NCBI RefSeq assembly: GCF_028682475.1
Contig: NZ_JANHLE010000028.1
Coordinates: 1-64,000, forward strand
Direction of reading: 5' to 3'
Source: Pseudomonas putida
Lineage (GTDB): Bacteria > Pseudomonadota > Gammaproteobacteria > Pseudomonadales > Pseudomonadaceae
Length of the DNA: 64,000 nt
The stretch's first letter is position 1. The number at the start of each line of letters is the position of its first letter. The notes under the pieces are model-generated. The model was not told the DNA's origin. It did no database searches and was given only the letters and a program-made list of their open reading frames with translations. Of this stretch, positions 16,131 to 24,493 are shown in pieces. Made by a program: the position numbers and the translations under genes.

Positions 16131-18035
16131 ATGCAAAAACCGCCATTTTTTCGCTCATTACTCGGCATGTTGCTGCTGGCCAGCAGCCAGGCATTTGCCA
16201 CGCCTTCACCCTATTCGACGCTGATCGTTTTTGGTGACAGCTTAAGTGATGCCGGGCAGTTCCCTGATCCAGGCGACCCAAGCGGCAGCGGCCTGCGCTT
16301 CACCAACCGCGATGCAAATGGCCAGTACGCGGCGGTATCTCCCATGCTGCTGGGGGCACAGCTGGGTATCAGGCCGAGCGAACTGGGTGCTTCCACCTCT
16401 CCGGTGAATGCAGCGCTCGGCCGCCCCGATGGCAACAACTGGGCCGTGGGCGGCTACCGCACCGACCAGATCTACGAGTCCATCACCGGTAGCTCTCTGA
16501 CTGTCATCCCACCGGGCAATCCCGGTGCCGGCACTGTTTTGCGCGAACGCCCCGGTTACCTTGCCGGTGGGCTGCGAGCTGATCCGAACGCGCTGTACTA
16601 CCTGACAGGGGGCGGTAACGACTTCCTTCAGGGGTTGGTCACTTCACCTGCAGGCGCCGTCGCCGCAGCCGACCGCTTGGCCGCCAGCGCTCACGCCCTG
16701 CAACAGGGAGGAGCACGCTACATCATGGTCTGGTTGCTGCCCGACCTGGGCCTGACGCCCGCCTTCAGCGGTACACCCCAGCAGGGCCCGCTGTCACAGT
16801 TGAGCAATGTCTTCAATCAGGAGCTGGTCCGGCAACTGGGGCAGATCGATGCGCAGATCATTCCGTTGAACGTGCCCCTGCTGCTTCAGGAAAGTGTCAA
16901 CGCCCCACAACAGTTCGGCCTTGCCGTCGGCCAGAACCTGGTCGGCACCTGTTACAGCGGCAACGGTTGCCTGGAGAACCCGCTGTACGGAATCAACAGC
17001 GCCACACCTGACCCGTCCAAGCTGCTGTTCAACGATTCGGTCCACCCCACCAGCGCCGGACAGAAGCTGATTGCCGACTACGGTTACTCGCTGCTCGCCG
17101 CCCCCTGGGAGCTGACGCTACTGCCGGAAATGGCCCACGCCAGTCTGCGTGCGCATCAGGACGAACTACGCAACCAATGGCAAAGCGACTGGCAAGCGAT
17201 CGGCCAATGGCAAGCCATTGTTGCCGCCAGCGGACAGAAACTGGATATCGATGGCCAGCGCAGTTCGGCCAGCGCCGATGGCCATGGCTACAACCTGACC
17301 CTCGGTGGTAGCTACCGCCTTGACGAAGCCTGGCGTATCGGCCTGGCCGCCGGTATCGATCAGCAGAAGCTCGAAGCCGGTGCCCATGACTCCGAGTACA
17401 AGCTCGACAGCTATCTGGCCAGCGCATTCGCCCAGTACCAGCGTAACCAGTGGTGGGCCGATGCCGCATTGAGCGTGGGGCATCTGGACTATGGTGACCT
17501 GAAGCGTACATTCGCCCTGGGGATCAATGAGCGCAGCGAAAAAGGTGATACCAACGGTGAAGTCTGGGCCTTTGCCGCACGTCTGGGCTACGACCTGGCT
17601 CAGGCAGACAGCGACTGGCACCTGTCACCCTTTATCAGTGCCGACTACGCCCGCGTGAAAGTCGATGGTTACTCGGAGAAAGGCGCCCGCGCCACGGCAC
17701 TGAGCTTCGATGATCAGGAAAGCGAATCCCGCCGTCTGGGCCTCGGCCTGCTGGGCAAATACCGGATTGCCCCGGCCACCCAGTTGTTCGCCGAAGTCGC
17801 TCACGAGCATGAGTTCGAGGATGACCAGCAGGACCTGACCCTGAACCTGAACAGCCTGCCCGGCAACGACTTCACCCTCACCGGGTACACCCCACAGAGC
17901 AACATGAACCGTGCCAGCCTGGGCGTAACCCATCAGCTGGCACCGCAACTGGCACTGCGCGCCGGATACAACTGGCGCAAGAGTGACGAACTCACCCAGC
18001 AAGGAATCAACCTGGCCCTGAGTCTGGACTTCTGA
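16131..18035 (+). CDS. estA: GDSL-type autotransporter esterase EstA
   Basis: Outer-membrane esterase of 634 aa. A signal peptide (residues 1-23, ending AFA) precedes a GDSL lipase passenger with the nucleophile Ser37 in FGDSLSDAG, the GGGNDF block, and the Asp302/His305 pair in NDSVHPT. The C-terminal 270 residues form an autotransporter beta-barrel ending in the aromatic SLDF. In P. aeruginosa EstA affects rhamnolipid production and motility. It is a single gene between trpE (convergent) and the divergent trpGDC leader. A TATAAA box (16102-16107) could be the -10, with only a poorly spaced -35. Confidence 0.94.
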   Translation: MQKPPFFRSLLGMLLLASSQAFATPSPYSTLIVFGDSLSDAGQFPDPGDPSGSGLRFTNRDANGQYAAVSPMLLGAQLGIRPSELGASTSPVNAALGRPDGNNWAVGGYRTDQIYESITGSSLTVIPPGNPGAGTVLRERPGYLAGGLRADPNALYYLTGGGNDFLQGLVTSPAGAVAAADRLAASAHALQQGGARYIMVWLLPDLGLTPAFSGTPQQGPLSQLSNVFNQELVRQLGQIDAQIIPLNVPLLLQESVNAPQQFGLAVGQNLVGTCYSGNGCLENPLYGINSATPDPSKLLFNDSVHPTSAGQKLIADYGYSLLAAPWELTLLPEMAHASLRAHQDELRNQWQSDWQAIGQWQAIVAASGQKLDIDGQRSSASADGHGYNLTLGGSYRLDEAWRIGLAAGIDQQKLEAGAHDSEYKLDSYLASAFAQYQRNQWWADAALSVGHLDYGDLKRTFALGINERSEKGDTNGEVWAFAARLGYDLAQADSDWHLSPFISADYARVKVDGYSEKGARATALSFDDQESESRRLGLGLLGKYRIAPATQLFAEVAHEHEFEDDQQDLTLNLNSLPGNDFTLTGYTPQSNMNRASLGVTHQLAPQLALRAGYNWRKSDELTQQGINLALSLDF

Positions 18036-18046
18036 CGGCATAAAAA

Positions 18047-18074
18047 ACGGCGCTCATGTGGAGCGCCGTTTTTT
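18047..18074. terminator. Bidirectional terminator between estA and trpE
   Basis: Perfect hairpin ACGGCGCTC (18047-18055), loop ATGTG, GAGCGCCGT (18061-18069), flanked by A6 on the left and T6 on the right. Confidence 0.92.
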
Positions 18075-18079
18075 CAACT

Positions 18080-19561
18080 TCAGCTGCGCGGCGTCTGTTC
18101 CGCCAGCGCTACCGCGCGGAACATCGCCCGGCGTTTGTTGATGGTCTCTTCCCATTCCAGCGCAGGCACCGAGTCGGCGACGATGCCGCCACCGGCCTGT
18201 ACATGCAGCTCGCCATCCTTGATGACCGCTGTGCGGATTGCGATGGCAGTGTCCATGTTGCCGTTCCAGGCAAAGTAGCCGACTGCGCCACCGTAGACCC
18301 CGCGCTTGACCGGCTCAAGCTCATCGATGATTTCCATGGCGCGGATCTTCGGCGCCCCGGACAAGGTCCCGGCAGGCAGGATGGCGCGCAACGCATCCAT
18401 GGCGCTGAGGCCTTCTTTCAGTTCACCGGTGACGTTGGAAACAATGTGCATGACGTTAGAGTAACGCTCGATCACCATCTTCTCGGTGACCTTGACTGTA
18501 CCGGTTGCCGACACCCGGCCGGCGTCGTTGCGGCCCAGGTCGATGAGCATCAGGTGCTCGGCGATTTCCTTGTCGTCGGACAGCAGATCTTCTTCCAGTG
18601 CCCGGTCCGCCTCTTCGGTCGCGCCGCGTGGACGCGTACCGGCGATCGGACGCACGGTGACCAGATTGTCTTCGACCCGTACCAGCACTTCCGGCGAGCT
18701 ACCCACTACGTGGAAGTCACCAAAATTGAAGAAGTACATGTACGGCGTCGGGTTAAAGCAACGCAGCGCCCGGTACAGGTCGATGGGCGCTGCCTTGAAG
18801 TCGATCGACATACGCTGCGACGGCACTACCTGCATGCAGTCACCAGCGAGAATGTATTCCTTGATGGTATCGACCGCGCGTTCGTAATCGCTCTGGGTGA
18901 AGCTGGAACGGAAGGTCGGCTCGGCGGCTTGCGGGCCACCCAGCTCCAGGCCGCGACGCGGGGTAATCGGCTGGCGCAGTTGTTCAAGCAACCCTTCCAG
19001 ACGTGCCAGACCGTTTTCGTAGGCCTGTTCCTGAGCCGGATCGACCAGCACGATGGCGTGCATCTTGCCCGCCAGGTTATCGAACACCACCACGGCGTCG
19101 GACACCATCAGCAGGATATCCGGCACGCCCAGCGGATCCGGGTTCGGGCATTTGCCCAGACGCTTCTCGACATAGCGCACGCAGTCATAGCCAAAGTAGC
19201 CCACCAGGCCACCATTGAAGCGCGGCAGACCGGCAATGGTCGGGACGTTGTAACGCTCTTTGAAGGACTCGACGAAAGCCAGCGGGTCTTCCACATCGTG
19301 ACGTTCGATTTCGACTTCGTCATGCGTGATCCGCACCTGGTAATCATGCACACGCAGCACGGTGCGGCACGGCAGACCAATGATCGAGTAACGCCCCCAC
19401 TTCTCGCCGCCCTGTACAGACTCGAGCAGGTAGGAGTTGGGTTGATCGGCCAGTTTCAGGTAGATCGACAGCGGCGTGTCGAAGTCGGCCAGCGTCTCGC
19501 AGGCCAGGGGAATGCGGTTGTAGCCGGCAGCGGCCAGGCGCAGGAATTCTTCGCGGGTCAT
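18080..19561 (-). CDS. trpE: Anthranilate synthase component I
   Basis: Converts chorismate to anthranilate with TrpG. The 493 aa begin with the tryptophan-feedback element LLESVQGGEKWGRYS (residues about 45-60) and carry the chorismate-binding C-terminal half, including PIAGTRPRGATEEAD, LIDLGRND and GTLSGAPKIRAMEIIDELE. Its gene lies 69 nt downstream of gph with a GC hairpin between. Trp codons at the very end of gph could serve as the cis leader for attenuation. Confidence 0.97.
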   Translation of the reverse strand: MTREEFLRLAAAGYNRIPLACETLADFDTPLSIYLKLADQPNSYLLESVQGGEKWGRYSIIGLPCRTVLRVHDYQVRITHDEVEIERHDVEDPLAFVESFKERYNVPTIAGLPRFNGGLVGYFGYDCVRYVEKRLGKCPNPDPLGVPDILLMVSDAVVVFDNLAGKMHAIVLVDPAQEQAYENGLARLEGLLEQLRQPITPRRGLELGGPQAAEPTFRSSFTQSDYERAVDTIKEYILAGDCMQVVPSQRMSIDFKAAPIDLYRALRCFNPTPYMYFFNFGDFHVVGSSPEVLVRVEDNLVTVRPIAGTRPRGATEEADRALEEDLLSDDKEIAEHLMLIDLGRNDAGRVSATGTVKVTEKMVIERYSNVMHIVSNVTGELKEGLSAMDALRAILPAGTLSGAPKIRAMEIIDELEPVKRGVYGGAVGYFAWNGNMDTAIAIRTAVIKDGELHVQAGGGIVADSVPALEWEETINKRRAMFRAVALAEQTPRS

Positions 19562-19605
19562 GATAGCCTCGTGGCAAGCAGCAAATGGGTCAGACAGGCA
19601 AACGG

Positions 19606-19621
19606 GCCGGCAACGGCCGGC
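19606..19621 (-). promoter_or_regulatory. Hairpin between gph and trpE (putative attenuator)
   Basis: Minus strand GCCGGC-CGTT-GCCGGC, starting 9 nt after the gph stop and followed by CCGTTTGCC, so only a short T-run. The Trp-Arg-Trp codons of gph (GTTGGC, twice) could pair with either hairpin arm through G-U and G-C pairs, giving an alternative structure. This is inference from sequence only. Confidence 0.4.
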
Positions 19622-19630
19622 AGCGAACAG

Positions 19631-20449
19631 TCAGGCGCGCCAACGCCAACGGGCCAGGGCCTTGATGACTTTCATCCAGAGTTTGCCGGTAACCGCCACG
19701 ATGGAATCTCGATCTTTGGGGGAATGAACGTCAGCCAACGTTATCCCAGTGGCCGCATCTAAGCAACCGGGCAACAGCGCACGCAGGTCATCGATGACCA
19801 GGCACGGGCCTTCTTCGCTGATCGGCCGGCCGTGATTGTAGCCATAGCTCAAGCCGACGCACTTGACCCCGGCGGCTTTGGCGGCCAGCACGTCGCTGCG
19901 CGAATCGCCGACGAACAAGGCAGCTTCAGCCGAGACGTTGGCCATTTTCATGACGAACAGCAATGCAGCTGGATCAGGCTTTTTCTGCGGCAGGGTGTCG
20001 CCGCCGATGATCCAGCGAAAATAACGACCGATCTTCATCTGGTCGAGCAACGGCGCGACAAAGCGCTCCGGCTTGTTGGTGATCAGGGCCATTTCCACGC
20101 CCTGCTTGTGCAGCCACTTGAGCGTGTCGCGCACACCGGGGTACACCACGGTCAGCTGGTGGTTGTCGGCATAGGCCTGCATGAACAGCTCCAGGCCCTT
20201 CTCTGCCTCGTCTTCATCGACGCTGGCATGGTCCAGACCACCGGCCAGGGCCCGGCGCACCAGCACCGGGGCGCCATTGCCGACCCAGTGGCGCACCGCC
20301 TCAAGACCAGCGGGCTTGCGCCCCATTTCGAGCAGCATGTTATCCACCGCCGCTGCCAGGTCCGGTACCGAATCGATCAGGGTACCGTCCAGATCAAACA
20401 TCACCAGTTTGGGCAGCGCGCCGGGGAACAGCTGCTCGAAGCCGCTCAT
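19631..20449 (-). CDS. gph: Phosphoglycolate phosphatase
   Basis: HAD-superfamily phosphatase that removes 2-phosphoglycolate produced in DNA repair. The 272 aa have motif I FDLDGTLIDSVPDL (nucleophile Asp), motif II as ITNKP, and motif III/IV GDSRSDVLAAKAAG. The C-terminus is about 40 residues longer than the HAD core and ends in KALARWRWRA, which is not needed for the fold. The same tail sequence reappears in the trpGDC leader ORF. It overlaps rpe by 4 nt and sits 69 nt before trpE. Confidence 0.94.
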   Translation of the reverse strand: MSGFEQLFPGALPKLVMFDLDGTLIDSVPDLAAAVDNMLLEMGRKPAGLEAVRHWVGNGAPVLVRRALAGGLDHASVDEDEAEKGLELFMQAYADNHQLTVVYPGVRDTLKWLHKQGVEMALITNKPERFVAPLLDQMKIGRYFRWIIGGDTLPQKKPDPAALLFVMKMANVSAEAALFVGDSRSDVLAAKAAGVKCVGLSYGYNHGRPISEEGPCLVIDDLRALLPGCLDAATGITLADVHSPKDRDSIVAVTGKLWMKVIKALARWRWRA

Positions 20450-21120
20450 GGACGCGCCAGGGCCAGTTCGGCGCGCATCTTGGCAATCACCTCCTGGTAG
20501 TTCGGGGTGTTGAAGATTGCAGACCCGGCCACGAAGGTATCGGCACCGGCGGCAGCGATCTCGCGAATGTTGTTAACGTTCACCCCACCGTCGATTTCCA
20601 GGCGGATATCGCGGCCGCTGGCATCGATCAGCGCACGGGCTTCGCGCAACTTGTCGAGGGTGCCGGGAATGAATTTCTGACCGCCAAAACCTGGGTTGAC
20701 GCTCATCAACAGGATCATGTCGACCTTGTCCATCACGTACTTGAGGGTGTCGAGCGGGGTTGCCGGGTTGAACACCAGGCCGGCCTTGCAACCACCGTCA
20801 CGAATCAACTGTAGTGAACGATCGATGTGCAGGGAGGCTTCCGGATGGAAGGTAATGTAGCTGGCGCCTGCTTCGATGAAGTCGCCGATGATGCGGTCGA
20901 CCGGGCTGACCATCAGGTGCACGTCGATCGGCGCGGTGATGCCGTACTTGCGCAGTGCGGTGCAGACCATTGGGCCGATGGTCAGGTTCGGTACGTAGTG
21001 GTTGTCCATTACGTCGAAGTGAACGATGTCGGCACCAGCGGCCAGCACATTGTCGACTTCCTCGCCCAGGCGAGCGAAATCGGCAGAAAGAATCGAGGGG
21101 GCAATAGCGTAGGGCTGCAT
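20446..21120 (-). CDS. rpe: Ribulose-phosphate 3-epimerase
   Basis: Pentose-phosphate enzyme interconverting ribulose-5-phosphate and xylulose-5-phosphate. The 224-aa TIM barrel contains IAPSILSADFARLGEE, VHFDVMDNHYVPN (metal ligands), HPEAS, MSVNPGFGGQKF and EIDGGV. The start at 21120 is preferred over an ATG 12 codons upstream because it gives the family N-terminus MQPYAIAPS and has AGGTG just before it. It overlaps gph by 4 nt, making an rpe-gph-(trpE) arrangement. Confidence 0.96.
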   Translation of the reverse strand: MQPYAIAPSILSADFARLGEEVDNVLAAGADIVHFDVMDNHYVPNLTIGPMVCTALRKYGITAPIDVHLMVSPVDRIIGDFIEAGASYITFHPEASLHIDRSLQLIRDGGCKAGLVFNPATPLDTLKYVMDKVDMILLMSVNPGFGGQKFIPGTLDKLREARALIDASGRDIRLEIDGGVNVNNIREIAAAGADTFVAGSAIFNTPNYQEVIAKMRAELALARP

Positions 21121-21205
21121 GGCGCACCTGTAGGACAGAATCACGGTGGCGCGCATTGTACCTCAGGCGAATGGCCATGGGCTGACCGGTATCAAACAGT
21201 CCGAC

Positions 21206-21264
21206 CATCGCGGGGCAAGCCCGCTCCCACCGAGGTCCTGTGGGAGCGGGCTTGCCCCGCGATG
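21206..21264. repeat. Inverted pair of Pseudomonas REP elements (BIME)
   Basis: A perfect 24-bp inverted repeat (arms 21206-21229 and 21241-21264, loop 11 nt) with the genus-typical core GGGGCAAGCCCGCTCCCA. It lies between rpe and the end of the agt transporter operon and may terminate or stabilise the latter's mRNA. A near-identical pair lies at the other end of the operon (25768-25826). Confidence 0.92.
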
Positions 21265-21267
21265 AAT

Positions 21268-22095
21268 TCAACCCGGCTGCTGAGTCCGCAGTTTTTCACT
21301 ACGCCCGCGCAACCATTCCAGGGTCAGCAACAGCACCACCGAAAAGGCGATCAGCAAGGTCGCCGCCGCAGCGATGGTCGGGCTGAGGTTCTCGCGGATA
21401 CCGCTGAACATCTGCCGTGGCAGGGTCGCCTGCTCGGGGCCGGCGAGGAACAGCGTCACCACCACTTCGTCGAACGAGGTGGCAAAGGCGAACAGGGCGC
21501 CGGAAATCACCCCGGGGGCAATCAGCGGCAAGGTCACCCGACGGAACGCCGTCAGCGGCGAGGCGCCCAGGCTGGCGGCGGCACGCACCAGGTTGTAGTT
21601 GAAACCCTGCAAGGTCGCCGACACAGTAATGATGACGAATGGCACACCCAGCACCGCATGCACCAGAATCAGCGAAATGAAGCTGTTACCCAGGCCCAGC
21701 GGTGCGAAGAACAGGTAACTGGCGACACCGATGATCACCACCGGCACGACCATCGGCGAAATTACCAGGGCCATGATCAGCGGCTTGCCGGGGAAGTCCC
21801 CGCGGGTCAGGCCAATCGAAGCCAGGGTGCCGAACACCATGGCCAGCACCGTCGCCGCCGGGGCGACGATGATGCTGTTCTTCAACGCCCGCATCCACTC
21901 GGCCGAGGCAAAGAAGTCCTGATACCACTGCAACGAAAAGCCTTGCAGCGGATAGACCAGGAAGCTACCGGTGTTGAACGACAGCGGAATGATCACCAGC
22001 ACCGGCAATACCAGGAACAACAGGATCAGCCCGCAGAGGATGCGCAAGCTGTAGAACCAGACCCGCTCAACGGGCGACATGTAAGGGCTCAGCAT
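21268..22095 (-). CDS. agtD: ABC transporter permease (PotI type), AgtD
   Basis: Inner-membrane permease of 275 aa with six hydrophobic helices and the EAA-loop-like LVRAAASLGASPLTAFRRVTLPLIAPG that contacts the ATPase. It is of the polyamine/opine PotI type. It is the last gene of a four-gene minus-strand operon next to rpe-gph-trpE and a sensor/regulator pair, the same arrangement as agtABCD-agtSR of P. aeruginosa, which takes up 4-aminobutyrate and 5-aminovalerate. Substrate is assigned by synteny only; putrescine or spermidine is the alternative. Confidence 0.8.
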   Translation of the reverse strand: MLSPYMSPVERVWFYSLRILCGLILLFLVLPVLVIIPLSFNTGSFLVYPLQGFSLQWYQDFFASAEWMRALKNSIIVAPAATVLAMVFGTLASIGLTRGDFPGKPLIMALVISPMVVPVVIIGVASYLFFAPLGLGNSFISLILVHAVLGVPFVIITVSATLQGFNYNLVRAAASLGASPLTAFRRVTLPLIAPGVISGALFAFATSFDEVVVTLFLAGPEQATLPRQMFSGIRENLSPTIAAAATLLIAFSVVLLLTLEWLRGRSEKLRTQQPG

Positions 22096-22106
22096 GACAA
22101 CGCTCC

Positions 22107-23354
22107 TCAGCTCAGACGCAGGCGGCTGGCGCCGACCAGCCAGCTATAGATCAGGTACAGAATCACCGTAGCGAGCAACAGCAGACCGCCCAGCGCAGTC
22201 GCCATACCCCAGTTGATGCTGGTGTTGGTGTAGAACGCCACGAAGTAGCTGACCATCTGATCGTTCGGGCTGCCGAGCAGCGCCGGGGTGATGTAGTAGC
22301 CGATGGCCAGGATGAACACCAGCAGACAGCCCGCGCCTACACCTGCGTAGGTCTGTGGGAAGTACACCCGCCAGAAGCTCGCAAATGGATGGCAGCCCAG
22401 AGAAATCGCCGCACGCATGTAGGTGGGTGAAATGCCCTTCATCACGCTGTAGATCGGCAGGATCATGAACGGCAACAGAATGTGGACCATGGAGATGTAC
22501 ACACCGGTGCGGTTGAATACCAGCTCCAGCGGTTTGTCGATGATACCCAGGGCCATCAGTGCGCTGTTGATCAAACCACCCGATTGCAGCAACACGATCC
22601 AGGCCGCAACCCGCACCAGAATCGAGGTCCAGAACGGCAGCAGCACCAGGATCATCAGCAGGTTGCTCTGCCGGGTTGGCAGGTTGGCCAGCAAATAGGC
22701 CAGCGGATAAGCCAGCACCAGGCAGATGGCGGTGATGACGAAGCCCATCCACAGGGTACGGGTGAAGATGTCCAGGTAAATGGCCTGGTCCGGGGTCGCC
22801 TTGGCCAGCTCGCCGAGATCATCGATGCGATGGTCGAGGGCGGCCAACAGGTAGAACGGTGTGACACTACTGGTGTTACGGCGAATCGCCTGCCAGTAGG
22901 CCGGATCGCCCCAGCGCTCGTCCAGTTGCTGCAGTGCTTCTTTATAAGAAGCCGGCTCGGTCTTGAACGGCAAGGCTCGGGCGGTTTTCGCCAGCAGGCT
23001 GCGATAGCCGGCCAGCTCCATGTTCAGACGCTTGGAGGTGTCGCCCAGGGTCTGGTTCTTGCGCGCCTGGCCAAGGTCTTCGCTCAGTGCCTTGTACACC
23101 GGCTCGTCCGGCAGGCCCTTACCGTCCCACTGCGAGACCGCCGCAACGGTTTGCGGCAGGCCGGTGACAACTTCCGGGTTGCCGACGCTCTTGTAGAGCA
23201 GCGCGGCAATCGGCACCAGGAAAACCAGCAGCAGGAACAGCGCCAGCGGCGCGATCAGGGCTTGCGCCTTCCAGCGGTTGACCCGCTCGGCACGCGCCAG
23301 ACGCTGCTTGAGTGTGGAACCGGCGCCTTCATTGAGGGGCACTGCGATGGCCAT
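22107..23354 (-). CDS. agtC: ABC transporter permease (PotH type) with large periplasmic insert, AgtC
   Basis: Permease of 415 aa, about 120 more than PotH. After the first membrane helix (residues about 34-54) comes a soluble region of about 150 residues (55-205), rich in charged residues, and then the remaining helices with the EAA loop MRAAISLGCHPFASFWRVYFPQT. The insert is predicted to lie in the periplasm, where it could meet the binding protein. It is followed after 11 nt by agtD. Confidence 0.82.
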   Translation of the reverse strand: MAIAVPLNEGAGSTLKQRLARAERVNRWKAQALIAPLALFLLLVFLVPIAALLYKSVGNPEVVTGLPQTVAAVSQWDGKGLPDEPVYKALSEDLGQARKNQTLGDTSKRLNMELAGYRSLLAKTARALPFKTEPASYKEALQQLDERWGDPAYWQAIRRNTSSVTPFYLLAALDHRIDDLGELAKATPDQAIYLDIFTRTLWMGFVITAICLVLAYPLAYLLANLPTRQSNLLMILVLLPFWTSILVRVAAWIVLLQSGGLINSALMALGIIDKPLELVFNRTGVYISMVHILLPFMILPIYSVMKGISPTYMRAAISLGCHPFASFWRVYFPQTYAGVGAGCLLVFILAIGYYITPALLGSPNDQMVSYFVAFYTNTSINWGMATALGGLLLLATVILYLIYSWLVGASRLRLS

Positions 23355-23418
23355 AGCGAACTCCGAAATCTTGAGAACAGGAAGCGTCGGCGACGTGCCG
23401 ACGCTCCATCAGCCGACC

Positions 23419-24453
23419 TTACTTGGCAGCCCAGGCGTTGAAGCGTTGCTCCAGTTGCTCGCTGTTGTCAGCCCAGAAGGCGACGTCGATCTGCACCTGG
23501 TTGGCAATGTTTTCCGGGGTGGTCGGCATGTCTTTCTTGATCTCGTCGGAGAGCAGGCTCACCGCTTTGGAATTGGCCGGGCCATAAGCGATGTTTTCCG
23601 AGTAGGTCTTCTGTTGCTCAGGCTTGACCGAATAGGCGATGAACTTCTTGGCTTCTTCGACATTTTTCGCGCCCTTCGGGATGGCCCAGGCGTCGAAGTC
23701 GTAGATGCCGCCGTTCCACACCACCTTCAGGTTGCTTTCTTTCTGTACCGCGGCGATCCGGCCGTTGTAGGCCGAGCTCATGACCACGTCCCCCGAGGCC
23801 AGGTACTGTGGCGGCTGGGCGCCAGCTTCCCACCACTGGATGCTTGGCTTGAGTTCGTCGAGTTTCTTGAAGGCACGGTCCTGGCCTTCCTTGGTACCGA
23901 GCACCTTGTAGACGTCTTTAGGCGCGACACCGTCGGCCATCAGGGCGAATTCCAGGGTGTACTTGGCGCCCTTGCGCAGGCCGCGCTTGCCCGGGAACTG
24001 CTTGGTGTCCCAGAAATCAGCCCAGCTGGTTGGCGCGGTTTTCAGCTTGTCGGCGTTGTAGGCCATCACGGTGGACCAGACGAAGAAGCCTACGCCGCAA
24101 GGCTGGATGGCACCTGGGACATAGTCGGCCTCGTCACCGAACAGCGCCGGGTCGAGTTCTTCGAACATGCCTTCGTCACAGCCACGGGCCAGTTCCGGCG
24201 ACTCGACCTCGACCAGGTTCCAGGACACGCTCTTGGTGTCGACCATGGCTTTGACCTTGGCCATTTCACCGTTGTATTCACCCGCAACGATCTTGCCGTT
24301 GCCGGCCTTTTCCCATGGCTCGTAGAACGCTTTGGTCTGGGCTGCCTTGTTGGCGCCACCGAAAGAGATCACGGTCAGGTCAGCCGCCGCCATGGCCTGG
24401 CCCGCCGCAAACAGCCCCAGCGTCAGTGCGGTCAACTTCAAGTGCTTTAGCAT
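23419..24453 (-). CDS. agtB: Periplasmic substrate-binding protein, AgtB
   Basis: Extracellular solute-binding protein of the PotD/PotF class (344 aa). A signal peptide of about 24 residues ends AQAMA-ADL. The mature protein opens with LTVISFGGANKAAQTKAF, and PPQYLASGDVVMSSAYNGR is the ligand-pocket region. The ATG at 24453 follows GTGGAG at 9 nt; an open frame further upstream overlaps agtA and is not coding. It probably binds 4-aminobutyrate or 5-aminovalerate, by synteny. Confidence 0.85.
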   Translation of the reverse strand: MLKHLKLTALTLGLFAAGQAMAAADLTVISFGGANKAAQTKAFYEPWEKAGNGKIVAGEYNGEMAKVKAMVDTKSVSWNLVEVESPELARGCDEGMFEELDPALFGDEADYVPGAIQPCGVGFFVWSTVMAYNADKLKTAPTSWADFWDTKQFPGKRGLRKGAKYTLEFALMADGVAPKDVYKVLGTKEGQDRAFKKLDELKPSIQWWEAGAQPPQYLASGDVVMSSAYNGRIAAVQKESNLKVVWNGGIYDFDAWAIPKGAKNVEEAKKFIAYSVKPEQQKTYSENIAYGPANSKAVSLLSDEIKKDMPTTPENIANQVQIDVAFWADNSEQLEQRFNAWAAK

Positions 24454-24493
24454 TATTATTTTCTCCACAGTACAGGGTTGGTGAAGCAAACCT

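Noticed and set aside
18056..19762. 568-codon ORF opposite trpE and the end of gph
   Set aside because: Antisense to well-supported genes; long open frames opposite real genes are common at high GC. Its tail resembles the ORF at 15848-16075 only because both are the complement of the Gph-type tail.
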